A stretch of DNA of 55,449 nt from Gemmiger formicilis (GCF_018784445.1 NZ_WQOH01000067.1:1-55449), one strand, 5' to 3'; positions 16,989-24,952 are shown, numbered from the stretch's first letter. The notes: generated from the sequence alone by a model not told the origin. Numbers and translations are program-made.

Positions 16989-17918
16989 TTACTTTTCCAA
17001 TGCTTCCAGGCGGTTCAAATCATACGGCGTATCCTGGTAGACATAGTAGTTCAGCCAGTTCGTGTACAGAAGATATCCGTGCGCGCGCCAGCGGAACAGC
17101 GGGTCGCGGCTGGGGTCGTCGTCGGGGTAGTAGTTGCAGGGAATGTTGATGGGTTTGCCTGCCGCAACATCCCGCTTGTACTCCTTGTCCAGCGTGTATT
17201 TGTCGTATTCGGGGTGGCCGATGACAAAAATCTGACGCCCGGACTCGGTGGAAAGCAGCATCGGCCCGGCTACGTCACTTTCTGCCAAAATGCGTAAATC
17301 GCCGCAGGCATCGATGGCGGCGCGGTCCAGCCCGGCCCAGCGGCTGTGCGGGGCGTAAAAAACCTCGTCAAAACCGCGCACCAGCGGATTGGAGGGCCGG
17401 GTGACGCGGTGCTCGAACACGCCGAACATTTTTTTATCCAGATGCACCTTGGGAATGCCGAAGTGGTAGTACAAACCTGCCAGTGCACCCCAGCACAGAT
17501 GAATGGTAGAGTAAACGTTTTCTTTGGTGTAATCCATGATGCGGCAGAGCTCTTCCCAGTAGTCCACATCCTCGTAATCCAAATCTTCAATGGGCGCGCC
17601 GGTGATGATCATACCGTCGAAACGCTCATTTTTGATTTCATCGAACGTCTTGTAAAACGCCTTCATATGCTCGGGTGCCGTATGGGTCGTGCTGTGGGTA
17701 GCCGTCTGCAAAAACGTGACCTGCACCTGCAAGGGGCTGTTGGCCAAAAGCCGCGCCAGCTGCGTTTCGGTGACGATTTTTGTCGGCATCAGGTTTAAAA
17801 TCAGGATGCGCAGCGGCCGAATGTGCTGGCTCATGGCGCGTTCCTGATGCATAATAAAGACGTTCTCTTTCTGCAATTCATCATAGGCAGGAAGATTTTT
17901 AGGAATGATAAGCGGCAT
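16989..17918 (-). CDS. metA: Homoserine O-acetyltransferase, MetA type
   Basis: The protein acylates homoserine in the first step of methionine synthesis. It is 309 residues and begins MPLIIPKNLPAYDELQKENV, the standard MetA start. The nucleophile Cys142 lies in STIHLCWGALAGL, and the FVIGHPEYD region carries the His and Glu of the triad. Residue 111, counted from this start, is Glu in GAPIEDLDYEDVDYW. In this family Glu at 111 (as in the Bacillus cereus enzyme) gives acetyl-CoA specificity, while Gly (E. coli) gives succinyl-CoA, so acetyltransferase is expected. The start at 17918 has a GGAG site. No SAM riboswitch or T-box could be seen in the short leader. Confidence 0.93.
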   Translation of the reverse strand: MPLIIPKNLPAYDELQKENVFIMHQERAMSQHIRPLRILILNLMPTKIVTETQLARLLANSPLQVQVTFLQTATHSTTHTAPEHMKAFYKTFDEIKNERFDGMIITGAPIEDLDYEDVDYWEELCRIMDYTKENVYSTIHLCWGALAGLYYHFGIPKVHLDKKMFGVFEHRVTRPSNPLVRGFDEVFYAPHSRWAGLDRAAIDACGDLRILAESDVAGPMLLSTESGRQIFVIGHPEYDKYTLDKEYKRDVAAGKPINIPCNYYPDDDPSRDPLFRWRAHGYLLYTNWLNYYVYQDTPYDLNRLEALEK

Positions 17919-17949
17919 AGGGGAGAACTCCTTGCTATAGAATAATTCT

Positions 17950-17978
17950 ATTATAAAGGCTTCCGCCGCAAAAAGCAA
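17950..17978 (-). promoter_or_regulatory. Sigma-A promoter of metA
   Basis: TTGCTT (17973-17978, minus) and perfect TATAAT (17950-17955) are 17 bases apart, directly behind the terminator of the upstream gene. The leader to metA is only about 25 bases. Confidence 0.75.
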
Positions 17979-17979
17979 G

Positions 17980-18009
17980 AAAAAACGCCCTCGGCATCTG
18001 CCGGGGGCG
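17980..18009 (-). terminator. Intrinsic terminator of the trigger-factor-like gene
   Basis: On the minus strand CGCCCCCGGCA, GA, TGCCGAGGGCG form an 11-bp stem followed by TTTTTT. It ends the gene at 18029-19246 just upstream of the metA promoter. Confidence 0.88.
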
Positions 18010-18028
18010 CGGGGGCGATCAAAAACGC

Positions 18029-19246
18029 TTATTCGTACTTGACGTTATCGATGAGGTTCTGCATCACGTCGCTCTGCAGGACGTTCATCTTGATGTAATT
18101 CTCGCCATATGCGGAAACATACTGGCTCGGGTCGGTCGTGCCGTAGTAGCGGCCAAAGTCGGCGTTCATCGTGTCGGTGTCGCACTTGAAGCCCATCTTC
18201 TCGGCCACAGCCTGCATCAGCAGTGCCTGTTGGGTGATGGATTTGATGCTGTCGGTGGCATCGTCCAGGTAAGCGTCCACACTGTCATAGGTAGTACCCA
18301 TCATACCGGAGGACAGCAGCGTGGCCATGTCGGTGCCGTAGTTCTGGGCGTAGGTGTAAATGCGGTACAGCAGCACATCGCGGTAGTAGTCCAGTGCGGT
18401 CTGAGGCAGCTCGTCGGCGTAGCTGACTTTGTCGTGCAGGGCGGTGTAAACATCGCTGGCCTGGTTGTCGTAGAGCATCGTGCTCTTGACGAAGGCTTTC
18501 AGCTCGTCCACATTGTTCAGGCTCATGGTGGCGGCCAGGTTCTCGGCAACCCACTCGTCGCTCAACTCGGGGGTGACGGTGTCCTTGATGTAGTTCAGGG
18601 TCGTCTCAAAGACGGCCTCCTTGCCGTTCAGGTCCTCGTTGCCGTAATCCTCGGGGAAGGTGACGGTGACGTCGAAGGTCTCGCCGGGATTGTGGCCGAC
18701 GATCTGCTCCTCAAAGTTGTCGACGTAGGTGCCGCTGCCCAAGGTCAGGTCAGCGCCGTTGCCCTTGGTGTCGCCCCCGTCAAAGGCAACGCCGTCGATG
18801 CGGCCTACATAGTCAATGTTGACGGTGTCACCGTCCGCTGCCGCGCGGTCCGTGACCTGCTCGGTGGTGGAGAATTTGGACAGCACGTTGGAGGTGATGT
18901 AGTTGTCGATATCCTCTTCGCTGACCTGCCCCAGGTCGGCATCGATCGTGATATCGGCGTAGTCGTCAGGCAGGGTGACGTAATCGGTGGCGGTCACACC
19001 CTTGAGATAGCCGTTCTCGTCGAAAGCGTCGGAAAAGCTGAAATCTGCCAGGTAGGCGTACTCGGCATCTGCGGCAGTCTCGTCGGTGGCGGCGTCCGCA
19101 GCCTCAGAGGAGGCTGCCTCGGTGGACTCGGCGGTCTCCGCAGTAGATTCGGCAGTCTCGGCGGTATTGCCGCAGGCAGCCAAGGCAGTGGTCATGCCGA
19201 CAGCCAAACCAAGGGCTGCCAGGCGATGGAAATTCTTCAGTTTCAT
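18029..19246 (-). CDS. Exported trigger-factor-like peptidyl-prolyl isomerase lipoprotein
   Basis: The 405-residue protein has a lipoprotein signal (hydrophobic run then ALAACGNT, lipidation at the Cys near residue 25) and an acidic, Ala/Glu/Ser/Thr-rich linker to about residue 65. An FKBP-like domain of trigger-factor type follows (GDTVNIDYVGRIDGVAFDGG, GSGTYVDNFEEQIVGHNPGE). The C-terminal 200 residues resemble the trigger factor C domain. The N-terminal ribosome-binding domain of true trigger factor is missing. A role in folding proteins outside the membrane is inferred. The ATG at 19246 has a GGAG site; the open frame upstream crosses the promoter. Paired genes of this kind are known in Clostridia. 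Confidence 0.85.
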   Translation of the reverse strand: MKLKNFHRLAALGLAVGMTTALAACGNTAETAESTAETAESTEAASSEAADAATDETAADAEYAYLADFSFSDAFDENGYLKGVTATDYVTLPDDYADITIDADLGQVSEEDIDNYITSNVLSKFSTTEQVTDRAAADGDTVNIDYVGRIDGVAFDGGDTKGNGADLTLGSGTYVDNFEEQIVGHNPGETFDVTVTFPEDYGNEDLNGKEAVFETTLNYIKDTVTPELSDEWVAENLAATMSLNNVDELKAFVKSTMLYDNQASDVYTALHDKVSYADELPQTALDYYRDVLLYRIYTYAQNYGTDMATLLSSGMMGTTYDSVDAYLDDATDSIKSITQQALLMQAVAEKMGFKCDTDTMNADFGRYYGTTDPSQYVSAYGENYIKMNVLQSDVMQNLIDNVKYE

Positions 19247-19285
19247 GGGATTCTCCTGTTTCTTTGTAAAATTGCATACTGTACT

Positions 19286-19314
19286 ATTATACACGCTTTT
19301 TAGAAAAAGTAAAA
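19286..19314 (-). promoter_or_regulatory. Promoter of the trigger-factor-like gene
   Basis: A perfect TATAAT (19286-19291, minus strand) lies 17 bases after a weak TTTTAC (19309-19314). It is divergent from the promoter of the YnzC gene, with about 60 bases between them. Confidence 0.55.
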
Positions 19315-19376
19315 TGGGAATTGTGTGAAAATTACAGTAGCGCAGGTCCCGCTGGGCAAATGCGGCGGGAATGTGG

Positions 19377-19382
19377 TATAAT
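19377..19382 (+). promoter_or_regulatory. Extended -10 promoter of the ynzC-like gene
   Basis: TGGTATAAT gives an extended -10 (TATAAT at 19377-19382); the -35 region is poor (TGGGCA at 19353-19358). The leader to the ATG at 19416 is about 27 bases and holds AAAGGAG. Confidence 0.6.
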
Positions 19383-19415
19383 AGAAACACTATTTTTACA
19401 AAAGGAGACAACCCC

Positions 19416-19670
19416 ATGGAAAAATCTAAGATAGACCGCATCAACGCTCTTGCCAGAAAGGCAAAATCCATCGGCCTGACCGAGCGCGAGACCGCCGAGC
19501 GCGATGCCCTGCGCAAAGAGTACCTGACCGATATGCGTGCCTCGTTCAGGCAGCAGCTGGATAACACCTATGTCCAGACCGCCGACGGTGCAAAGATACC
19601 TTACGCGGAGTATGCGAAACTGAGCAAAAAGGCTTCCCCTGCGGGGGAAGTTGGCCGCGAAGCGGACTGA
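19416..19670 (+). CDS. DUF896 / YnzC family protein with repeat-derived C-terminus
   Basis: The 84-residue protein begins MEKSKIDRINALARKAKSIG and continues LTERETAERDALRKEYLTD and DNTYVQTADG, clear hallmarks of the YnzC/UPF0291 family. These are small helical proteins linked to the SOS-associated yneA region in Bacillus but without a settled function. The last dozen or so residues (ASPAGEVGREAD) and the stop codon are encoded by the start of a MITE-like repeat at 19633. The natural C-terminus has therefore been replaced or extended. A good AAAGGAG site precedes the ATG. Confidence 0.88.
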   Translation: MEKSKIDRINALARKAKSIGLTERETAERDALRKEYLTDMRASFRQQLDNTYVQTADGAKIPYAEYAKLSKKASPAGEVGREAD

Positions 19671-19765
19671 TGAGAGGCAGCCCTGCCTTGCCTGCGCATA
19701 ACGTGTTCCTACGCCAAACGCGTCCCTCATCCGGCTCTTCGAGCTACCTTCCCCCAAGGGGGAAG
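19633..19765. mobile_element. 133-base MITE-like repeat with hairpin ends
   Basis: The left end is CTTCCCCTGCGGGGGAAG followed by TTGGCCGCGAAGCGGACTGA and TGAG. The right end, read backwards, is CTTCCCCCTTGGGGGAAG, then GTAGCTCGAAGAGCCGGATG and AGGG. The two ends are therefore inverted over about 40 bases, and each end is itself a hairpin. There is no ORF of its own; it contributes the stop codon of the YnzC gene. Similar elements are common in high-GC gut Clostridia, which is recollection rather than a search. Confidence 0.7.
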
Positions 19766-19829
19766 ACAGAACATACGGAATCTGCAAAAATTCTTGTACA
19801 AAACATCTATAGAATTCCCTTGACAGCTA

Positions 19830-19838
19830 TGCTATAAT
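19830..19838 (+). promoter_or_regulatory. Extended -10 promoter of purA
   Basis: TGCTATAAT (TATAAT at 19833-19838) is a good extended -10. A TTGACA lies only 7 bases upstream (19820-19825) and cannot serve it as a -35; the -35 at normal spacing is poor (TAGAAT). The leader to purA is about 70 bases. Confidence 0.5.
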
Positions 19839-19913
19839 GATTGATGGCAGCGGATCCCGGAGATTCCGGAAAAGGCTGAAATGCCTATTTACTTACAAAA
19901 GAGGTAGAAACGT

Positions 19914-21206
19914 ATGCTTACTTCCATTACCGGCATTAACTGGGGCGACGAGGGCAAGGGCCGCATGGTCGACCTGCTCAGCCAGAATTATGACATTGTT
20001 GCGCGCTATCAGGGCGGCGACAATGCAGGCCACACCGTCAAGAACGAGCGCGGCAAATTCGTCCTGAACCTGATCCCCTCCGGAATCCTGCGCCCGGACG
20101 TCGTCTGCGTCATGGGCGGCGGCATGGTCATTGACCCCGAGCACCTGGAAAAGGAAATCGCTTCGCTGACCGAAAAGGGTGTGGAAATCACCCCCAAGAA
20201 CCTGAAAATTTCTGACCGCGCCACCATCACCATGCCCTTCCATGTGGCACAGGACGGCCTGGAGGAGGAGCGCCTGTCCAAGACCGGTGCCCAGTTTGGC
20301 TCCACCAAGCGCGGCATTGCCTACTCCTACGGCGACAAGTACATGAAAAAGACCCTGCGTATGGGCGACCTCGTACATATGGACGCCAGCGTCAAGAAGC
20401 GTCTGGAGACGATCGTTGAGTCCAAGAACCTGACGATGGTGAGCATCTACGGCCAGAAGCCTGTCAGCGTGGAGGAAATGTGGGCCTGGTGCGAGAAGTA
20501 CGGGAAGCTGTTTGCCCCCTACATCTGCGATGTGGGCGACTATCTGGACAAGGCTGACCGTGAGGGCAAGAAGATCATGTTCGAGGCCCAGCTCGGCGCA
20601 CTGCGCGACATCGACTTCGGCATTTATCCCTATACCTCTTCTTCCAACACCGTTTCCGCCTATGCGCCCATCGGTGCGGGCATCCCGGGCCATAAGCTGA
20701 ACCTCTCCATCGGCATCATGAAGGCCTATTCTTCCTGCGTCGGTGAGGGCCCCTTTACCACCGAGCTGGCTATGACCGAGGCTGAGAAGGATGTGCTGCG
20801 TGAGCACGGCCACGAGTACGGTGCAGCCACCGGCCGTCCCCGCCGTGTCGGCCCGTTCGACGCTGTGGCAAGCCGCTACGGTGTGCAATGCCAGGGCTGC
20901 GACGAACTGGCACTGACCCTGCTGGACGTCCTCGACTACATGGAGGAAGTGCCCATCGTCACCGCCTACAAGCTGACCGATGGCACCACCACGACCCGCT
21001 TCCCGATGGGCAAGACGCTGGACGATGCCCAGCCTGTTGTGGAGAAAGTCCCCGGCTGGCACTGCGATATCACCGGCGTGCGCAAGTTTGAGGATCTGCC
21101 CCAGGCCACCCAGAACTACGTCAAGCGCCTGGAAGAGCTGGTCGGCTGCAAGATCAAGTACATCTCCGTCGGCCCCGAGCGCGACGCCTGCATCGTGCGG
21201 GAGTGA
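19914..21206 (+). CDS. purA: Adenylosuccinate synthetase
   Basis: PurA makes adenylosuccinate from IMP, aspartate and GTP, the first step from IMP to AMP. The 430-residue protein begins MLTSITGINWGDEGKGRMVD, with the GDEGKGR phosphate loop, followed by YQGGDNAGHTVKNERGKFVL. FGSTKRGIAYSYGDKY (usual GTTGRGIGP region) and TGRPRRVGPFDAVA follow in the expected order. The length fits the family (425-435). It has its own promoter and terminator, apart from the pur operon. Its product is used by PurB, encoded at 126-1562. Confidence 0.97.
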   Translation: MLTSITGINWGDEGKGRMVDLLSQNYDIVARYQGGDNAGHTVKNERGKFVLNLIPSGILRPDVVCVMGGGMVIDPEHLEKEIASLTEKGVEITPKNLKISDRATITMPFHVAQDGLEEERLSKTGAQFGSTKRGIAYSYGDKYMKKTLRMGDLVHMDASVKKRLETIVESKNLTMVSIYGQKPVSVEEMWAWCEKYGKLFAPYICDVGDYLDKADREGKKIMFEAQLGALRDIDFGIYPYTSSSNTVSAYAPIGAGIPGHKLNLSIGIMKAYSSCVGEGPFTTELAMTEAEKDVLREHGHEYGAATGRPRRVGPFDAVASRYGVQCQGCDELALTLLDVLDYMEEVPIVTAYKLTDGTTTTRFPMGKTLDDAQPVVEKVPGWHCDITGVRKFEDLPQATQNYVKRLEELVGCKIKYISVGPERDACIVRE

Positions 21207-21233
21207 TTTCCGGCAAAGGCGGCCGCTGATGCG

Positions 21234-21286
21234 AGCGGACAAGGAATCCGCCCCTGCAATGTAGGAGTCGATGCCCGCGTCGACCC
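21234..21286. repeat. Tandem pair of GTAGGGGC-type palindromic repeats
   Basis: GCGGACAAGGAATCCGCCCC followed by TGC is one copy in reverse orientation; GTAGGAGTCGATGCCCGCGT followed by CGACCC is a second. They lie between purA and its terminator. Confidence 0.5.
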
Positions 21287-21318
21287 ACCAGACTGCGGTT
21301 CAAAATAGAAACCAACCC

Positions 21319-21351
21319 AAAAAGGCAGACCCTTACCCGGTCTGCCTTTTT
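21319..21351 (+). terminator. Intrinsic terminator of purA
   Basis: AAAAAGGCAGACC, loop CTTACCC, GGTCTGCCTTTTT: a 13-bp stem with flanking A and T tracts, able to act on both strands. It lies only about 20 bases before the proposed start of the metal transporter gene. Confidence 0.9.
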
Positions 21352-21373
21352 CTGAAAAAAGGGGGTATTCCCG

Positions 21374-22579
21374 CTGATAGACCTGCTGATAAAAATCTTC
21401 ATCAAAAACCACGAAAACACCGCTGACCGCGCCGTCCGCACGGCTTACGGCAACTTGGCCTGCTTGGTCAGCGTGGTGTGCAACCTGCTGTTAGCAGGCG
21501 GAAAAATCGCCGTCGGCGTGCTGACCGGCAGCGTTGCCATCGCTGCAGACGGCATGAACAACCTCTCCGACGCCAGTTCCAATATCGTAAGCCTTGTGGG
21601 GTTCAAGCTCGGCGCACGCCCGGCAGACTCGGAACATCCCTATGGCCACGCCCGGTATGAATACCTGGCCGGGCTGGCTGTGTCGGTCATGATTCTCGTC
21701 ATCGGTGTGGAGCTGCTGAAAGAGAGCTTCGCCAAAGTCCTGCACCCCACGGCGGTGGCCTTCAACTGGGTCATGGTCGCGGTGCTGGCGGCGTCCATCC
21801 TCGTCAAGCTCTGGATGAGTGCCCTCAACAAGCACATAGGCACAGCCATTGAGTCGGAGACGCTGCTTGCCACTGCCGCTGACGCCCGCAATGACGTCAT
21901 CACCACGGCAGCGGTGCTGGCAGCCACGATTTTGACGAAGCTCACCGGCTTTGACCGCATCGACGGCCTGATGGGCCTGGGCGTAGCGGCGTTCATCCTG
22001 TACAGCGGTGCCATGCTTGTGAAAGACACTATTGACCCGCTGTTGGGCGCAGCCCCCGACCCGGAATTGGTGGAGCACATCGAGAAAAAGGCATTGAGCT
22101 ACCCCGGCGTGCTGGGCGTGCATGACTTGATGATCCACGATTACGGCCCCGGCAGCCGCCTTGTCAGCTTCCACTTGGAAATGGACGCCAAGGACGACGT
22201 CATGCACAGCCACGATGTCATTGACCGTATCGAGCGTGACCTGCTCGTCGAGGATGGGGTGATCGCCACGGTACACTTTGACCCCATCGTCACCGGCGAT
22301 GCCCACGTGGACGAGTTGAAAACCTTCTTACAGAACGAGGTCAAGGAGCTGGAACCGCTGGCAAACATCCACGATTTGCGCATCGTGCCTGGCCCGACGC
22401 ATACCAACGTGATTTTTGACTGTGCCGTGCCGGCTGAGTACATGGCCGACAAGCAGCACCGCGGCGTCAAGCTCGTCAACGCCTTGCGCAATTCCGTACA
22501 GGCCAAATGGCCCGACCATTTTTGCGTCATAAAGTTGGAACCTGATTACGCTCCGGTGCATCATGAGGGAAAAACGTAA
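21374..22579 (+). CDS. Cation diffusion facilitator (CDF) family metal exporter
   Basis: The protein has four to six membrane helices in its first 210 residues and a cytoplasmic C-terminal domain. SVAIAADGMNNLSDASSN holds the metal-site helix (AADGxxNLSD, D and N/D ligands), HPYGHARYEYLAG the next, and TAADARNDVITT the second half-site. Zn, Mn or Fe export is expected; the exact ion cannot be told. The frame contains no ATG near the N-terminus. A TTG at 21455 would cut off IDLLIKIFIKNHEN and the region before the first helix, which look conserved and coding. A CTG at 21374 has AAGGGGG eight bases upstream, so I place the start there (401 residues). Confidence 0.88.
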   Translation: MIDLLIKIFIKNHENTADRAVRTAYGNLACLVSVVCNLLLAGGKIAVGVLTGSVAIAADGMNNLSDASSNIVSLVGFKLGARPADSEHPYGHARYEYLAGLAVSVMILVIGVELLKESFAKVLHPTAVAFNWVMVAVLAASILVKLWMSALNKHIGTAIESETLLATAADARNDVITTAAVLAATILTKLTGFDRIDGLMGLGVAAFILYSGAMLVKDTIDPLLGAAPDPELVEHIEKKALSYPGVLGVHDLMIHDYGPGSRLVSFHLEMDAKDDVMHSHDVIDRIERDLLVEDGVIATVHFDPIVTGDAHVDELKTFLQNEVKELEPLANIHDLRIVPGPTHTNVIFDCAVPAEYMADKQHRGVKLVNALRNSVQAKWPDHFCVIKLEPDYAPVHHEGKT

Positions 22580-22583
22580 CCAC

Positions 22584-22607
22584 GTAGGGGCAGGGCATGC
22601 CCTGCCC
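22584..22607. repeat. GTAGGGGC-type palindromic repeat
   Basis: GTAGGGGCAGGGCATGCCCT followed by GCCC. The inner AGGGCATGCCCT is a perfect 12-base palindrome; compare CGGGCATGCCCG in copies at 34334, 34618 and 47133. Confidence 0.75.
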
Positions 22608-22715
22608 TCGGCGTAAAAATAATAGCGATGTAAAGGCAAAGCAGAGGGCCGGACATAGCCGACCTCTATCGAGCGGCCTTGCGGAAAGTAAAACCATATA
22701 AAGGAGACATACAGC

Positions 22716-23891
22716 ATGGATTACAACAAAGCAGCCCTGGAACTTCACAGCAAATTCCCCGGTAAAATCGCCGTGCAGAGCCTTTGCGAATGCAAGGATC
22801 GTGACGCACTCTCTACTGCCTACACCCCCGGCGTGGCCGAACCCTGCCGTAAAATCAAAGCAAATCCCGACGACGTCTACACCTACACGATGAAGGGCCG
22901 CACCGTTGCGGTCGTCACCAACGGTACGGCAGTGCTGGGCCTGGGCAACATCGGCCCCGAGGCCGGCCTGCCCGTCATGGAGGGAAAATGCGTCCTCTTC
23001 AAGGAGTTCGGCGGCGTCGATGCATTCCCCATCTGCCTGAATGCCAAAACCAAAGAGGAAGTTATCGCTGCCGTCAAGGCGATCGCCCCGACGTTCGGCG
23101 GCATCAACCTTGAGGATATCCGCAGCCCCGAGTGCTTTGAAATTGAGGCCGAACTCGAGCGCGAGCTCGATATCCCCGTGTTCCACGACGACCAGCACGG
23201 CACGGCCATCATCGTGCTGGCGGGCGTGCTGAACGCTTTGAAGGTTGTCGGCAAGCGCATTGAGGATGTCAAGATCGTCCAGAACGGCCCCGGTGCAGCG
23301 GGTACGGCCATCATTCATATGCTGCAGGTTGCGGGGGCCAAGCACATTATCGCTGTCGATGAGCACGGCATTCTGGTCCCGGGCCGCCCTGCAGGCCTCG
23401 AGGGCCACAAGGGCAAACTGGCCGAGGAGACGAACCCGGAAAAACTCTCCGGCGGTCTGGCTGAGGCTATCAAGGACGCTGATATCTTCATTGGCACGTC
23501 GATTGCGGGCGCACTGACGCCCGCGCTGGCTGCCACGATGGCGAAAGATGCCATTGTGTTCGCCATGGCCAACCCCACGCCAGAGATTATGCCTGACCTC
23601 GCCAAGCAGGCGGGCATCCGCGTTATCGGCACCGGCCGTTCGGATTTCCCGAATCAGGTCAACAATGTGCTGGCGTTCCCCGGTATCTTCAAGGGTGCGC
23701 TGTCCGTCCGTGCGCGGGATATCAACCCCGCCATGAAGATGGCTGCCGCCAAGGCCATCGCGGGCCTCATCCCCGACGATGAGCTGAACGAGGAAAATAT
23801 TCTGCCCAAGGCGTTTGACCCCCGCGTGGCTGACGCTGTGGCCGCAGCCGTTGCCCAGGCTGCACGGGAAAGCGGCGTGGCGCGCGTATGA
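22716..23891 (+). CDS. Malic enzyme, NAD(P)-dependent
   Basis: This 391-residue enzyme decarboxylates malate to pyruvate with NAD(P) reduction. TAYTPGVAEPCRKI near residue 35 holds the catalytic Tyr region, MKGRTVAVVTNGTAVLGLGN the malate-binding segment, and FHDDQHGTAIIV the metal-binding Asp residues. The Rossmann motif is NGPGAAGTA near residue 193. The short (about 390-residue) bacterial type is typical of Firmicutes MalS/YtsJ-like enzymes. It has an AAAGGAG site and overlaps the fumarase alpha start by 4 bases, so the pair probably channels fumarate through malate to pyruvate, or runs the reverse in reductive metabolism. Confidence 0.93.
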   Translation: MDYNKAALELHSKFPGKIAVQSLCECKDRDALSTAYTPGVAEPCRKIKANPDDVYTYTMKGRTVAVVTNGTAVLGLGNIGPEAGLPVMEGKCVLFKEFGGVDAFPICLNAKTKEEVIAAVKAIAPTFGGINLEDIRSPECFEIEAELERELDIPVFHDDQHGTAIIVLAGVLNALKVVGKRIEDVKIVQNGPGAAGTAIIHMLQVAGAKHIIAVDEHGILVPGRPAGLEGHKGKLAEETNPEKLSGGLAEAIKDADIFIGTSIAGALTPALAATMAKDAIVFAMANPTPEIMPDLAKQAGIRVIGTGRSDFPNQVNNVLAFPGIFKGALSVRARDINPAMKMAAAKAIAGLIPDDELNEENILPKAFDPRVADAVAAAVAQAARESGVARV

Positions 23892-24733
23892 GCATCCGTG
23901 AAATTTCCGCCGCCGCCATCACCGACGCGGTCGAAGCTCTCTGCATCGAGGCCAACACCCAGCTGCCCGCCGACGTAAAGGCCGCACTGGATAAAGCCGA
24001 AGCCAACGAGCCGTGGCCGCTGGCAAAGGAAACGCTGGGTTTATTGCAGCAAAATTTGTGCGTTGCAGCGGACAAAGACTTGCCCATCTGCCAGGACACC
24101 GGCATGGCCTGCGTCTTTATTGAGCTGGGCCAGGACGCCCACATCAACGGCGATTTGACCGATGCCGTCAACGAGGGCGTGCGCCGCGGCTATGAAAAAG
24201 CATACCTGCGCAAATCCATCACCGCTGACCCCTTGCAGCGCGTCAACACCGGGGACAACACCCCCGCCTTCCTGACCGTGCATCTGGTGCCGGGCAGCGG
24301 CTGCAAAATCACCGTCGCCCCCAAGGGCGCGGGCAGCGAAAACATGAGCCGCCTTGCCATGCTCAAGCCCGCCGATGGGGTAGAGGGCGTCAAAAAGTTT
24401 GTTTTGGACACCGTCGAGCAGGCCGGGGCCAACCCCTGCCCACCCGTCGTGCTGGGCATCGGTATCGGCGGTAGCTTTGACCACTGTGCTGCGCTGGCGA
24501 AAAAGGCATTGCTGCGCCCGCTCGATACCCCCAACGCCGACCCCTACTACGCGGCGCTGGAAAAAGAGCTGCTGGACGCCATCAACGCTACCGGCTTCGG
24601 GCCGCAGGGCTTCGGCGGGGCCACTACCTGCCTGGGTGTCGCCATTGAGCAGAAGCCCACCCATGTGGCCTGTCTGCCGGTGGCAGTCAACATCAGCTGC
24701 CATGTGACCCGCCGCGCCAGCCGGGAGGTGTGA
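23888..24733 (+). CDS. Class I fumarate hydratase, alpha subunit
   Basis: The alpha subunit carries the 4Fe-4S cluster of the two-subunit, oxygen-sensitive fumarase that interconverts fumarate and malate. The cluster cysteines are seen in DLPICQDTGMACVF, GGSFDHCAALAKKALLRP and GGATTCLGVAI. The 281-residue length is standard. Its start overlaps the malic enzyme stop (ATGA). The beta subunit follows after an intervening small gene. A two-subunit tartrate dehydratase (TtdAB) is a related possibility, but malic enzyme context favours fumarase. Confidence 0.93.
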   Translation: MSIREISAAAITDAVEALCIEANTQLPADVKAALDKAEANEPWPLAKETLGLLQQNLCVAADKDLPICQDTGMACVFIELGQDAHINGDLTDAVNEGVRRGYEKAYLRKSITADPLQRVNTGDNTPAFLTVHLVPGSGCKITVAPKGAGSENMSRLAMLKPADGVEGVKKFVLDTVEQAGANPCPPVVLGIGIGGSFDHCAALAKKALLRPLDTPNADPYYAALEKELLDAINATGFGPQGFGGATTCLGVAIEQKPTHVACLPVAVNISCHVTRRASREV

Positions 24734-24736
24734 GCG

Positions 24737-24952
24737 ATGGCGAAACCGAACATTGATATTTCACTGGATGGAGTGGGCGAGAGCGCCCGCTCGGCCAAAA
24801 CCAAACGCGCCAGCATTGATATCCCCTTGGACGGCGAGGAACCCCGCCGCCCGGTGACAGATATCACGATGAAGGAACTGGAATTCGTCAACCGTCACCA
24901 TGAGGAATACAAAGAATTGCGCCGCCGCGCGCGGGAACAGGGAGGCCGCTGA
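24737..24952 (+). CDS. Unknown 71-residue protein between fumarase subunits
   Basis: I do not recognise this small protein. It starts MAKPNIDISLDGVGESARSA four bases after the alpha subunit and its stop overlaps the beta subunit start by one base. It has a short internal repeat: NIDISLDG near residue 5 and SIDIPLDGEE near residue 27. The C-terminal half (KELEFVNRHHEEYKELRRRA) is charged and likely a helix. No signal peptide, membrane segment or cysteine is present. The tight position between the two subunits of an Fe-S enzyme suggests a role in assembly or regulation of that enzyme, but this is context only. Confidence 0.75.
   Translation: MAKPNIDISLDGVGESARSAKTKRASIDIPLDGEEPRRPVTDITMKELEFVNRHHEEYKELRRRAREQGGR

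Noticed and set aside
17919-18010. SAM riboswitch or T-box upstream of metA
   Set aside because: The leader is only about 25 bases from the predicted start, and the hairpin there is the terminator of the upstream gene.
19820-19838. TTGACA and TATAAT before purA as a normal promoter pair
   Set aside because: They are only 7 bases apart; the -10 is better explained as an extended -10 with a weak -35.
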